Shown: positions 56,705 to 64,000 of the stretch, piece after piece | Layout: each line of letters starts with the position of its first letter | Numbering within the stretch: the stretch's first letter is position 1 | Source of the DNA: Janthinobacterium rivuli | GTDB lineage: Bacteria; Pseudomonadota; Gammaproteobacteria; Burkholderiales; Burkholderiaceae_D | NCBI RefSeq assembly: GCF_009208735.1 | Contig: NZ_WFLJ01000015.1 | Coordinates: 62,001 to 126,000 of the forward strand | Direction of reading: 5' to 3' | DNA length: 64,000 nucleotides | The notes under the pieces: model-generated | Told to the model about the DNA's origin: nothing | Databases searched by the model: none | What the model saw: the letters and a program-made list of their open reading frames with translations, nothing else | Position numbers and translations under genes: made by a program

Positions 56705-57584
56705 AGGCAACCTTGGGCACGAGAAAGGCAAACGGCGTCGAGACTGGCGGCAACTGCCCCAGCAAGCCGCAGTCGGCGCGCAAGGCCGTCAGCGCTTGCA
56801 CTTGATCCAGATCAACGGGTAAGTCGATTTCGCCGAAGACCAGCTTGCCATTGCGCGGCACGTGGGCGATGGCCGCATCCTGGCAGGCGAGGAAGGTGAC
56901 GGCGTCGCGCCAGTTGCCGAACAGTTGCTGCCAATCGGCATCGAGGCCATGCTCCGCCGCGATGTCCGCCTGCACCTCGAGCGCGGGCGCGCTGCCGGCG
57001 CCGGGCGCGATGCTGCAGCGCGCTTGCGTGGCGCTGACCTCCAGCGTCATGTCGGCGGCCAGGTGGGTCGGCAAGATGTCGCTGAACAGCCGCGTGCCCA
57101 GCGCATGCGGCAGGCTGTCCATGATGTTTTTCAAAAAGTATACGCAAGGCACGTCCGGCGCGCCCGGCGGCGTGTGGTCCAGATAGAAACGCCAGTTGCT
57201 TTGCAGGGGTGACGGCAGCAGCTTGCGCAAGGGACCGAGCAGGGCCGGGCCGAAATGCCCGTGGCGGTAGGTCAGCACGGTCAATGGCGTCTTGCCGCCG
57301 CGCTGCCACAGGGTCACGCCGGCCGGCAGCAGTTGCTGCGCGGCAGCGGCGTCGACCAGCCAGCTCACGTAGACGACGTCGCGCACGTCGCTGTGCAGGG
57401 TCAGGAAGGGCAGGCGCGACAGGATCGCCTGGCGCGCGTTGGCAAAGCGCGTGGAATTGGCGAGCGCGGCAAACAGGCGCCCCGGCCGGCCCGCGCGCGG
57501 GTGGCGGTAAGTGTTGTCTTGCAATGGGAAACTTTCGGGGTAGATACCGGGAGAATACGCTGATGCAAAAGCGCCCGTCCACAT
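56676..57584 (-). CDS. DUF2071-family protein
   Basis: A protein of up to 302 residues matching the DUF2071/YqjF family: DVVYVSWLVDAAAAQQLLPA, LTVLTYRHGHFGPALL and RFYLDHTPPGAPDVPCVYFL. The family has no settled function and may bind a lipid or small ligand. The start is uncertain: ATG 57584 gives a poorly conserved N-terminus of about 45 residues, and a later start is possible. Its 3' end overlaps the chemoreceptor gene. Confidence 0.72.
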   Translation of the reverse strand: MWTGAFASAYSPGIYPESFPLQDNTYRHPRAGRPGRLFAALANSTRFANARQAILSRLPFLTLHSDVRDVVYVSWLVDAAAAQQLLPAGVTLWQRGGKTPLTVLTYRHGHFGPALLGPLRKLLPSPLQSNWRFYLDHTPPGAPDVPCVYFLKNIMDSLPHALGTRLFSDILPTHLAADMTLEVSATQARCSIAPGAGSAPALEVQADIAAEHGLDADWQQLFGNWRDAVTFLACQDAAIAHVPRNGKLVFGEIDLPVDLDQVQALTALRADCGLLGQLPPVSTPFAFLVPKVAFKALSERLL

Positions 57585-57693
57585 CATCGCGAGCGGCAGC
57601 GATGTGTGGCCGAGACGCGCAGCTGTGCTGGAGCACAGCGAGCATCGCAGGCCGCACAGGGCGCCGCGCAGCCGATGTGGGCGGGCGTCACTA

Positions 57694-58476
57694 TTACTGC
57701 ATGTGCCAGCCGTGGCTGACAACGATCGACTGGCCGCTCAGTGCAGTCGATGGGAAGGCCGCCAGGAACACGGCCGTTTGCGCCACGTCCTGCGTGGTGG
57801 TGAATTCGCCGTCGATGGTGTCTTTCAGCATGACTTTCTTGATCACGTCTTCTTCGCTGATGTTCAGCTGGGCCGCCTGCTCGGGGATCTGCTTGTCGAC
57901 CAGCGGCGTGCGCACGAAGCCGGGGCAGATGACGTTGGCGCGGATGCCATCTTTCGCGCCTTCCTTGGCCACCACCTTGGCCAGGCCCAGCAAACCGTGC
58001 TTGGCGGCCACGTAGGCGCTCTTGAACGGCGAGCCTTCGTGCGAGTGTACGGAACCCATGTAGATGATGGCGCCGCCGCGGCCGGCCTTGATCATTTCGC
58101 GCATGCAGGCGCGCGTGGTGAGGAAGGCGCCGTCCATGTGGATGGCCAGCATCTTTTTCCACTGATCGAACGGGTAGTCGACGACGGGGCTGATGATCTG
58201 GATGCCCGCGTTGCTGATCAGGATATCGATGCCGCCGAAGTGGGCCACGGCATCGGCCACGCCCTGGTCGACCTGCGCTTCGCTGGAGACATCCATGGCG
58301 ACGGCAAACGCCTGGCCGCCCGCTTGCTTGATTTCCTCGGCCGTCTTGCTGGCCGCTTCCAGGACCAGGTCGGCGATGACGACCTTGGCGCCCTGTTTCG
58401 CGTATTCAATGGCCATTTCCTTGCCGATACCACTGGCGGCGCCGGTAATCAGTGCGACTTTGTCTTTGAGTTGCAT
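57694..58476 (-). CDS. bdhA: D-3-hydroxybutyrate dehydrogenase (SDR family)
   Basis: A 260-residue short-chain dehydrogenase that interconverts D-3-hydroxybutyrate and acetoacetate with NAD+, usually in polyhydroxybutyrate turnover. Visible are the cofactor motif [12 protein letters not shown] (about residue 12), [10 protein letters not shown], the catalytic Ser in [14 protein letters not shown], and YVAAKHG with catalytic Tyr and Lys. The substrate-specific C-terminus ([20 protein letters not shown] and VVSHGWHMQ) matches 3-hydroxybutyrate dehydrogenases. The ATG at 58476 has AGGA at six bases; the ATG five codons upstream does not. The AraC regulator upstream may control it. Confidence 0.92.
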   Translation of the reverse strand: MQLKDKVALITGAASGIGKEMAIEYAKQGAKVVIADLVLEAASKTAEEIKQAGGQAFAVAMDVSSEAQVDQGVADAVAHFGGIDILISNAGIQIISPVVDYPFDQWKKMLAIHMDGAFLTTRACMREMIKAGRGGAIIYMGSVHSHEGSPFKSAYVAAKHGLLGLAKVVAKEGAKDGIRANVICPGFVRTPLVDKQIPEQAAQLNISEEDVIKKVMLKDTIDGEFTTTQDVAQTAVFLAAFPSTALSGQSIVVSHGWHMQ

Positions 58477-58568
58477 ATTAATCCTTTGCATTGCGGGTTG
58501 GAGTGATCGTGGAAAACCTGACTATGCGAGTATAGCGAGAAAACGGGCCGCGCATGCCCCGCGCACGC

Positions 58569-59663
58569 CTATGGGGCTTGCTGCCGGTCAAGCTGCCGCT
58601 CCTGCATTTCCTGCAAGCGCCAGGCGCCGGGATTGGTGCCGGACCAGGTGCGAAACGCGTGGTTGAACGCGCTTTGCTCCTGGTAGCCGAGCAGGAAGGC
58701 GATGTCGACCAGCGACAAGTCCGGCGCGCGCAGATAATCGCGCGCCAGGCCGTACCGGGCCTGGTCCAGCAGGGCCTGGAAGCTGGTGCCCGCGTCGGCC
58801 AGCTTGCGCTGCAGGGTGCGCGGCGTGACGGCCAGTGCGGCGGCGACGGTGGCCAGCCGCGCCGACCCCTGGCGCAAACAGCCCACGATGGCCGCGTGCA
58901 CTTGCGCGTCGATGGCGCCGCCAGTGTCCGTTTCAGCCTGGCGCTGCGCCAGCAATTGTTCCGCATGCTGGCACAGCACGGGGTACAGGCTAACGTCGGC
59001 GTTCGGCACGGGCCAGTCCAGCAATTGCGCGTCGAAGGTGGCCGTGTTGGCGTCCGCGCCAAAGGCGGGCAGGCTGCCCAGCACGCGCACGTATTCGTCG
59101 CGGTGCGCCGCGTGGCGCAGCAGGTCGCCGCCGCCATCGTGGGTGAACGCCAGCCGGGCGGGCGGCAGCGGCATGCCGGCCAGCCAGTCGCCGGACACCT
59201 TGACGCCGGCAAAGACGCTGTCGACCAGGTGCCGGCTGGCGCCCGGGTAGTTGCTTGCCCAGTGGTAATGCGCGACGGCGCCATCGCGCTGCAGGGTCGA
59301 GCGGCCCAGGTCGTGCGCCAGCCGTTCATAGCGGGCCGTCTGTTCCAGCACCTGGCCCACGTTGCTGCAACTGAGCAATATCAAGCCATACGCGCTGTAG
59401 GTGCCCATGCGCACGCGCTGGCCCACGTGCAGGCCGAAATGCGCGTCGCCCGCCAGCCGTGCGGCCGCATCGAGCAGGCGCACGTAGTCGCGCGCGGCCA
59501 GGGCCGGGCTGGGCGCGCACGCTTCCAGGTGGTGCGGCGCCACGCCGGCCGCCTGCGCCAGGGTTTCAGCGGGGATGCCGTGCGCGCCGGCCGCTTCCAG
59601 CAGCGGCAGCAGATAGGCGCCGGCGACCCGGCCTTCCGCGTGGTGGCTTTCAGTACCTGTCAT
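58569..59663 (-). CDS. AraC-family regulator with arabinose-binding-type N-terminal domain
   Basis: A 364-residue regulator. The N-terminal domain (about 20-210; LLEAAGAHGIPAETLAQAAG, HFGLHVGQRVRMGTYSAYG) is the type found in OruR/ArgR-like and lipid-responsive AraC proteins (PF12625). The C-terminal helix-turn-helix domain (about 255-350) reads LATVAAALAVTPRTLQRKLA and SLVDIAFLLGYQEQSAFNHA. It is divergent from the flavoprotein-glpD operon and upstream of bdhA on its own strand, so it could control either. An AraC gene next to a similar flavoprotein-GlpD2-kinase set is also known to me in Pseudomonas aeruginosa, from memory. Confidence 0.87.
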   Translation of the reverse strand: MTGTESHHAEGRVAGAYLLPLLEAAGAHGIPAETLAQAAGVAPHHLEACAPSPALAARDYVRLLDAAARLAGDAHFGLHVGQRVRMGTYSAYGLILLSCSNVGQVLEQTARYERLAHDLGRSTLQRDGAVAHYHWASNYPGASRHLVDSVFAGVKVSGDWLAGMPLPPARLAFTHDGGGDLLRHAAHRDEYVRVLGSLPAFGADANTATFDAQLLDWPVPNADVSLYPVLCQHAEQLLAQRQAETDTGGAIDAQVHAAIVGCLRQGSARLATVAAALAVTPRTLQRKLADAGTSFQALLDQARYGLARDYLRAPDLSLVDIAFLLGYQEQSAFNHAFRTWSGTNPGAWRLQEMQERQLDRQQAP

Positions 59664-59802
59664 GATGGAACAATGCGATTGTCATGAAAAACCAATACCC
59701 TTCGTGTGTGGCGGCATATGCTATTGATCTGGCAAGAAAATAAGGCAAGGACAGTATAGCAAGCCGCCGTGGCGCGCAACTGGGTGAAGATAGGGGATGT
59801 CG

Positions 59803-61413
59803 ATGCGACGCTGGAATGGCTGGGGAGACGAGAGCATCACGTATGCGCTGAGCGAAGAGGCGCTGGTTTTTTTGCGCGAGCGCCTGGGGCCGGGCAGCGG
59901 CATGGTCGATGCCACCTTTGACGACGCCTGCGCGCAGGTGTCCGCCTCGCGCCTGGCGCCGCATCCGCTGATCGATACCGCGCCTGCTACGCGCGTGCGC
60001 CATGCGCTCGGCCAAAGCCTGCCCGACTGGTTCAAATTGCGCCATGGCCGCATCGGCGCCGTGCCCGATGGCGTGGCCTTTCCCGACAGCGCGCTGCAGG
60101 TGCGCCAACTGCTCGCGTATGCGCGCCAGGCGTGCGTGGCCGTCATCCCCCACGGCGGCGGCACCAGCGTGGCCGGGCATTTGACGGTGGCGGCGGGGCC
60201 GCGCCCCGTGCTGGTCCTGAGCCTCGTGCGCCTGTGCGCGCTGGGCCACCTGGACCGCGAAGCGCAGCTGGCCACCTTCGGCGCGGGCGTGTATGGCCCC
60301 GACCTGGAAGCGCAGCTGCGCGCGCACGGCTACACCCTGGGACACTATCCGCAGTCGTTCGAATATTCCACCTTGGGCGGCTGGATCGCCACGCGCTCGT
60401 CGGGCCAGCAATCGTTGCGCTATGGCCGCATCGAGCAGCTGTTCGCGGGCGGCGAAGTGGAAACGCCGGCCGGCACCTTGAGCATCCCCACGTTTCCCGC
60501 CTCGGCGGCCGGCATCGACCTGCGCGAAATGGTGCTCGGCTCCGAAGGCCGGCTGGGCATCCTCACGCAGGCGACGGTGCGCGTCTCGCCGCTGCCGCCG
60601 TATGAGGCGTTCCACGCCGTTTTCTTTGCGGACTGGGGCCGGGCGCAGGCGGCCGTGCGGGCACTGGCCCAGTCGCGCCTGCCCTTGTGCATGCTGCGCC
60701 TGTCGAATGCGGTCGAAACGCAAACCATGCTGACCCTGGCCGGGCACAAGAAGCTGGTGGGCTTCCTTGAGCGCTATCTGGCCCTGCGCGGCTGCGGCGA
60801 AGGCAAGTGCATGCTGATGCTGGGCGTCAGCGGCGAAGCCGGGCCGGCGCGCGCGGCCCTGCGCGGCGCCCTGGCGCTGGCGCGGCGCCACAAGGGCGTG
60901 CACGTGGGACGCCACATGGGAGACAAATGGAAGCAGGGGCGCTTTCGCAACGTCTACCTGCGCAACGGCGCCTGGGAGCATGGCTACGTGATCGACACTG
61001 TGGAAACGGCCGTCGACTGGCCGCGCGTGGCGCCCATGATGGCGGCGCTGGAGCAGGCGGGCGCTGGCGCGCTGGCCCAGCACGGCGAGCAGGTGCACGC
61101 GTACACGCACCTGTCGCACGTGTACGCGCAGGGCGCCAGCGTCTACACGACGTATGTCTATCGACTGGCGCCCACATTTGAAGAAAACATGGCGCGCTGG
61201 CGCAGCCTGAAAAACGCGGCCAGCGCCGCCATCGTCGCCAACGGCGGCACCATCAGCCACCAGCATGGCGTGGGCACCGACCACGCGCCGTGGCTGGCGG
61301 CGGAAAAGGGAGAGCTGGGCATCGCCGCCATGCGCGCGCTGCTGCGCCAGTTCGACCCGCAAGGCATGATGAATCCCGGCAAACTGCTGCCCGACACCGG
61401 GGGCGGCTTGTGA
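59803..61413 (+). CDS. FAD-binding oxidase related to alkyldihydroxyacetonephosphate synthase
   Basis: A 536-residue flavoprotein of the VAO/FAD_binding_4 family, closest in plan to alkyl-DHAP synthase (AGPS). The FAD loop is VAVIPHGGGTSVAGHLTVAA near residue 120; FEYSTLGGWIATRSSGQQS and LREMVLGSEGRLGILTQATV follow. The C-terminal SHQHGVGTDHAPWL corresponds to the His-rich active-site segment HHHG of AGPS, and MMNPGKLL closes the domain. AGPS makes the ether bond of ether lipids from acyl-DHAP and a fatty alcohol. The bacterial reaction here is not established. ATG 59803 is preferred (GGGG upstream); ATG 59797 is possible. It overlaps the GlpD gene by four bases. Confidence 0.85.
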   Translation: MRRWNGWGDESITYALSEEALVFLRERLGPGSGMVDATFDDACAQVSASRLAPHPLIDTAPATRVRHALGQSLPDWFKLRHGRIGAVPDGVAFPDSALQVRQLLAYARQACVAVIPHGGGTSVAGHLTVAAGPRPVLVLSLVRLCALGHLDREAQLATFGAGVYGPDLEAQLRAHGYTLGHYPQSFEYSTLGGWIATRSSGQQSLRYGRIEQLFAGGEVETPAGTLSIPTFPASAAGIDLREMVLGSEGRLGILTQATVRVSPLPPYEAFHAVFFADWGRAQAAVRALAQSRLPLCMLRLSNAVETQTMLTLAGHKKLVGFLERYLALRGCGEGKCMLMLGVSGEAGPARAALRGALALARRHKGVHVGRHMGDKWKQGRFRNVYLRNGAWEHGYVIDTVETAVDWPRVAPMMAALEQAGAGALAQHGEQVHAYTHLSHVYAQGASVYTTYVYRLAPTFEENMARWRSLKNAASAAIVANGGTISHQHGVGTDHAPWLAAEKGELGIAAMRALLRQFDPQGMMNPGKLLPDTGGGL

Positions 61414-62978
61414 ACCGGGAGGAGCTGCCTGGCATCCTGGCGCGCGAATGGGACATCTTGATCGTCGGCGGCGGCATCACGGGCGCCGGCATCCTGCTGG
61501 AAGCGGCGCGGCGCGGTTTGCAGGCGCTGCTGGTGGAGCAGCGCGATTTCGCCTGGGGCACGTCGAGCCGCTCCTCGAAGCTGGTGCACGGCGGCTTGCG
61601 TTACCTGAAGCAGGGACAGTTCGCGATGACGCGCGAGTCGGTGCATGAGCGGCAAGCCTTGCTGACGGATGCGGCGGGGCTGGTCGAGCCGCAGGGCTTC
61701 GCCTTTGGCGATTACACGGGCAGGAAGCCGGGCCGGCGCCAGTTCATGCTGGGCCTGGCCATCTATGACGTGATGGCGGGCCGGCGCGCGCGCCGCTATG
61801 TCGATGCGGCCGACTTTGCCATGCTGGCGCCGCATGTCAACCGCGATGGGCTGCGGGGCGGCATGCTGTACCAGGACGCCAAGACGGACGACGCGCGCCT
61901 GGTGCTGCGCGTGCTGCAGGAGGCGCGCCGCCATGGCGGCGTGGCCGTCAATTACCTGGGCGTGGACTCGCTGCTGCGCGAAGGAGATAAGGTCGTTGGC
62001 GCCAGCTTGAACGATGCGCTCGACGGCAGGGCACTCGCTGCGCGCGCGCGCCTGGTGATCAGCGCCACGGGCGCCTGGGCCGACGCCTTGCGCGGCCAGG
62101 TGGGAGAGCCGCCGAAACTGCGGCCCCTGCGCGGCAGCCATCTGCTGCTGCCGGCCTGGCGTTTGCCGCTGGCGCAAGCCGTCAGCCTGATGCACCCGCG
62201 CGATGGCCGCCCCGTGTTTGCGTATCCGTGGGAGGGCGTGACCCTGGTGGGCACCACCGATGTCGACCATGGCGCCAGCCTGGACCTGGAACCGGCCATC
62301 ACGCGCGGCGAACTCGATTATCTGCTGGCGGCGTTGCAGTGGCAGTTCCCGCAGCTGGCGCTGGGCGAAGACGATGTGCTGGCCACGTTTGCCGGCGTGC
62401 GTCCCGTGATCGGCAGCGGCCAGCTTGACCCGTCGAAGGAAGCGCGCGAACATGCGCTATGGCTGGAAAACGGCTTGCTGACGGTGGCGGGCGGCAAGCT
62501 GACGACGTTTCGCGTGATCGCCCTCGACGCGCTGCGCCGCGCCGCGCCGCTGCTGCCGGGCTGGCAGGCCGATTTGACGCCTTTGCCGATTTTCGACGCC
62601 GCGCCGCCCTTGTCTGGCAAGGCGCTGGCGCTCGATGGCGAACAGCGCGAACGCCTGCTGGGGCGCCATGGCGCGCAAGCGCAAGCGCTGTGCGAGGCGG
62701 CGCGGGACGGTGAGCTGGCGCCGATTCCCGGCACGCAGACCCTGTGGGCGCAGCTGCGCTGGGGCGCGCGCATGGAGGACGTGCGGCACCTGGACGACTT
62801 GCTGCTGCGGCGCACGCGCCTCGGTTTGCAGCTGGCCGGCGGCGCGCTTGCTATCATGCCGCGCCTGCGCGCCATTTGCCAGGATGAACTGGGCTGGGAC
62901 GATGCGCGCTGGGACGCGGAACAGGCGCGCTACCTGGCCCTGTGGCGCCGCCATTACAGCGTGCCGCAAGGCGATTGA
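61410..62978 (+). CDS. glpD: GlpD-like FAD-dependent glycerol-3-phosphate dehydrogenase
   Basis: A 522-residue flavoprotein of the aerobic glycerol-3-phosphate dehydrogenase family, which oxidises sn-glycerol 3-phosphate to DHAP and feeds electrons to quinone. The FAD motif is ILIVGGGITGAGILLEAARR near residue 14; SSRSSKLVHGGLRYLKQGQF and GVTLVGTTDVDHGASLDLEP are characteristic. The start is GTG 61410 in a GTGA overlap with the flavoprotein. Its product DHAP is the precursor of the AGPS substrate, so the two enzymes could form part of one lipid or glycerol pathway. It may be a second GlpD (GlpD2) rather than the housekeeping one. Confidence 0.88.
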   Translation: MNREELPGILAREWDILIVGGGITGAGILLEAARRGLQALLVEQRDFAWGTSSRSSKLVHGGLRYLKQGQFAMTRESVHERQALLTDAAGLVEPQGFAFGDYTGRKPGRRQFMLGLAIYDVMAGRRARRYVDAADFAMLAPHVNRDGLRGGMLYQDAKTDDARLVLRVLQEARRHGGVAVNYLGVDSLLREGDKVVGASLNDALDGRALAARARLVISATGAWADALRGQVGEPPKLRPLRGSHLLLPAWRLPLAQAVSLMHPRDGRPVFAYPWEGVTLVGTTDVDHGASLDLEPAITRGELDYLLAALQWQFPQLALGEDDVLATFAGVRPVIGSGQLDPSKEAREHALWLENGLLTVAGGKLTTFRVIALDALRRAAPLLPGWQADLTPLPIFDAAPPLSGKALALDGEQRERLLGRHGAQAQALCEAARDGELAPIPGTQTLWAQLRWGARMEDVRHLDDLLLRRTRLGLQLAGGALAIMPRLRAICQDELGWDDARWDAEQARYLALWRRHYSVPQGD

Positions 62979-63328
62979 AAAACCATAAAAATACAAAAGA
63001 GGAGAGCATCATCGAGACCACCCTGTTTGGCCAGCCCCTGGCGCTGGGCGACGCCCGCATCACCTACGACAGCCTGTCGCCGCTGGACTTGCGCCAGCCC
63101 GTGGATGCCCTCGTCGATGACCTGGGCGAAGACCTGCTGCAAATCACGTGCGCGAATGGCGACATCGTCGACGTGGGCTGGTATCCGGCCTGGAATGCGC
63201 AGGGACGCTTGCGCGTGGTGGCGGTGCGGGAGCAGGACTGGGAAGCGCCCGTCTTCAGCGCCCAGCCGGACAAGGATCCGCAGGCGCTGCTGCAGGCGTT
63301 GCGCGCCGCGCTGGCCAGCCTGGGCTGA
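62975..63328 (+). CDS. Small conserved-looking protein of unknown function between glpD and the kinase
   Basis: About 117 residues with no domain I recognise. The body reads TTLFGQPLALGDARITYDSL, DDLGEDLLQITCANGDIVDV and GWYPAWNAQGRLRVVAVREQ, a mostly beta-rich, acidic soluble protein. The start is unclear. TTG 62975 overlaps the glpD stop (TTGA) and has AAGG close by; but a much better site, GAGGAG at 62999-63004, is followed by ATC ATC at 63008-63013 instead of ATG. It is tightly placed, five bases before the kinase ATG. Confidence 0.6.
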   Translation: MKNHKNTKEESIIETTLFGQPLALGDARITYDSLSPLDLRQPVDALVDDLGEDLLQITCANGDIVDVGWYPAWNAQGRLRVVAVREQDWEAPVFSAQPDKDPQALLQALRAALASLG

Positions 63329-63332
63329 TGCC

Positions 63333-64000
63333 ATGACGAGCGTATCGGGCCAGGGGCCGTACATTCTTGCCATCGACAATGGCACGCAAAGCGTGCGCGC
63401 GCTGCTGTTCGACCGGGAGGGGATGCTGGCGGCCAAGGCGCAGGTGTTCCTGGAAGCGTATTACTCGGACCACCCCGGCTGGGCCGAACATGACGCCGAC
63501 GGCTACTGGCAAGCCGTCTGTGAAGCGTGCCAGCAGCTGTGGCGCGGCACGGACATAGCCAAGTCCTCGGTGGCCGGCGTGGCCGTCACCACGCAGCGCG
63601 GCACGGTGGTCAACGTGGATGAGCATGGCGCCCCGTTGCGGCCCGCGATCACCTGGCTGGACCAGCGCAGCACGCGCGACATTCCCCAGCTGGCGCCATG
63701 GTGGCGCGCCGCCTTTCGCGCCATGCGCCTCGATGGCACGATCGCGTATTTCCGCCGCGAGGCCGAGATCAACTGGATCAGCGCGCACCAGCCCGACATC
63801 TGGCGCCGCACGCACAAATTCCTGCTGCTGTCGGGTTTTCTGAACCACCGCCTGTGCGGAAAATATATCGATTCGACGGGCTCGCAAGTGGCGTATATTC
63901 CATTCGACTACAAGCGCCATGGCTGGGCCGGGCGCTTCGACTGGAAGTGGCAGGCGCTGGCGATTCGGCGCTCGATGCTGCCCGAGCTGGTGACGCCGGG
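63333..64000 (+). CDS. FGGY-family carbohydrate kinase (5' part, cut by the window end)
   Basis: The first 222 codons of a kinase of the glycerol/xylulose kinase family. The phosphate-binding opening ILAIDNGTQSVRALLFDREG and the segment HPGWAEHDADGYWQAV are typical, as are GVAVTTQRGTVVNVDEHG and ITWLDQRSTRD. It could phosphorylate glycerol, in keeping with the GlpD-like gene upstream, but FGGY substrates vary and the C-terminal half is outside the window. The ATG follows the preceding stop by four bases. Confidence 0.88.
   Translation, partial: MTSVSGQGPYILAIDNGTQSVRALLFDREGMLAAKAQVFLEAYYSDHPGWAEHDADGYWQAVCEACQQLWRGTDIAKSSVAGVAVTTQRGTVVNVDEHGAPLRPAITWLDQRSTRDIPQLAPWWRAAFRAMRLDGTIAYFRREAEINWISAHQPDIWRRTHKFLLLSGFLNHRLCGKYIDSTGSQVAYIPFDYKRHGWAGRFDWKWQALAIRRSMLPELVTP

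Overview
The window is a GC-rich, gene-dense bacterial chromosome segment. Its protein families fit a betaproteobacterium of the Burkholderiales, most likely Oxalobacteraceae (Janthinobacterium, Massilia or Duganella type). That placement is an inference from the mix of PEP-CTERM protein, chitinases, TPS adhesin, taurine genes and polyol ABC transporter; no rRNA or tRNA gene was seen to confirm it.

Positions 1-22907 hold an apparently complete taurine dissimilation locus. TauABC imports taurine, TauXY oxidises it to sulfoacetaldehyde, Xsc converts that to acetyl phosphate plus sulfite, Pta makes acetyl-CoA, and sulfite is exported by TauE or oxidised by SorAB. There are two nearly identical xsc genes in direct orientation. 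Between them lie an RNA-repair cluster (RtcB, an ATP-dependent RNA ligase and a HD-Pnk end-healing enzyme), a PEP-CTERM protein, a cobS-cobT pair and an IclR-family regulator. Three promoters (xsc1, xsc2, tauX) share one fixed arrangement of -35, -10 and CGGAAC-type operator, which suggests a single IclR regulon.

Positions 22908-33419 carry an AT-rich spacer, a two-partner secretion pair (ShlB-type transporter and a 2408-residue FHA-like adhesin with GLUG and YDG/MBG repeats) and a sulfotransferase-family gene. Positions 33420-37706 carry two lipoprotein chitinases (GH19 and GH18), each with an N-terminal chitin-binding module and a Thr-Pro linker, followed by a terminator and a REP-like palindromic element.

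Positions 37733-47095 form a mannitol/polyol locus: a divergent maltoporin-like porin, mtlEFGK transporter, mannitol dehydrogenase and two tandem AraC-family regulators. The porin-mtlE intergenic region carries six GTATC half-sites with 21-bp phasing. Two gene gaps inside the operon contain ~120-bp imperfect palindromes of one family.

Positions 47167-59663 are mixed: a phytase-like esterase lipoprotein, an S9 peptidase, a divergent GST/HxlR pair, an exported hypothetical protein, an HD-GYP phosphodiesterase, an Aer-like chemoreceptor, a DUF2071 protein, 3-hydroxybutyrate dehydrogenase and an AraC-family regulator. The window ends in a tightly coupled operon (59803-64000) of an alkyl-DHAP-synthase-like flavoprotein, a GlpD-like dehydrogenase, a small unknown protein and an FGGY kinase cut by the window edge. 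This operon may belong to ether-lipid or glycerol-phosphate metabolism and is one of the less understood parts.
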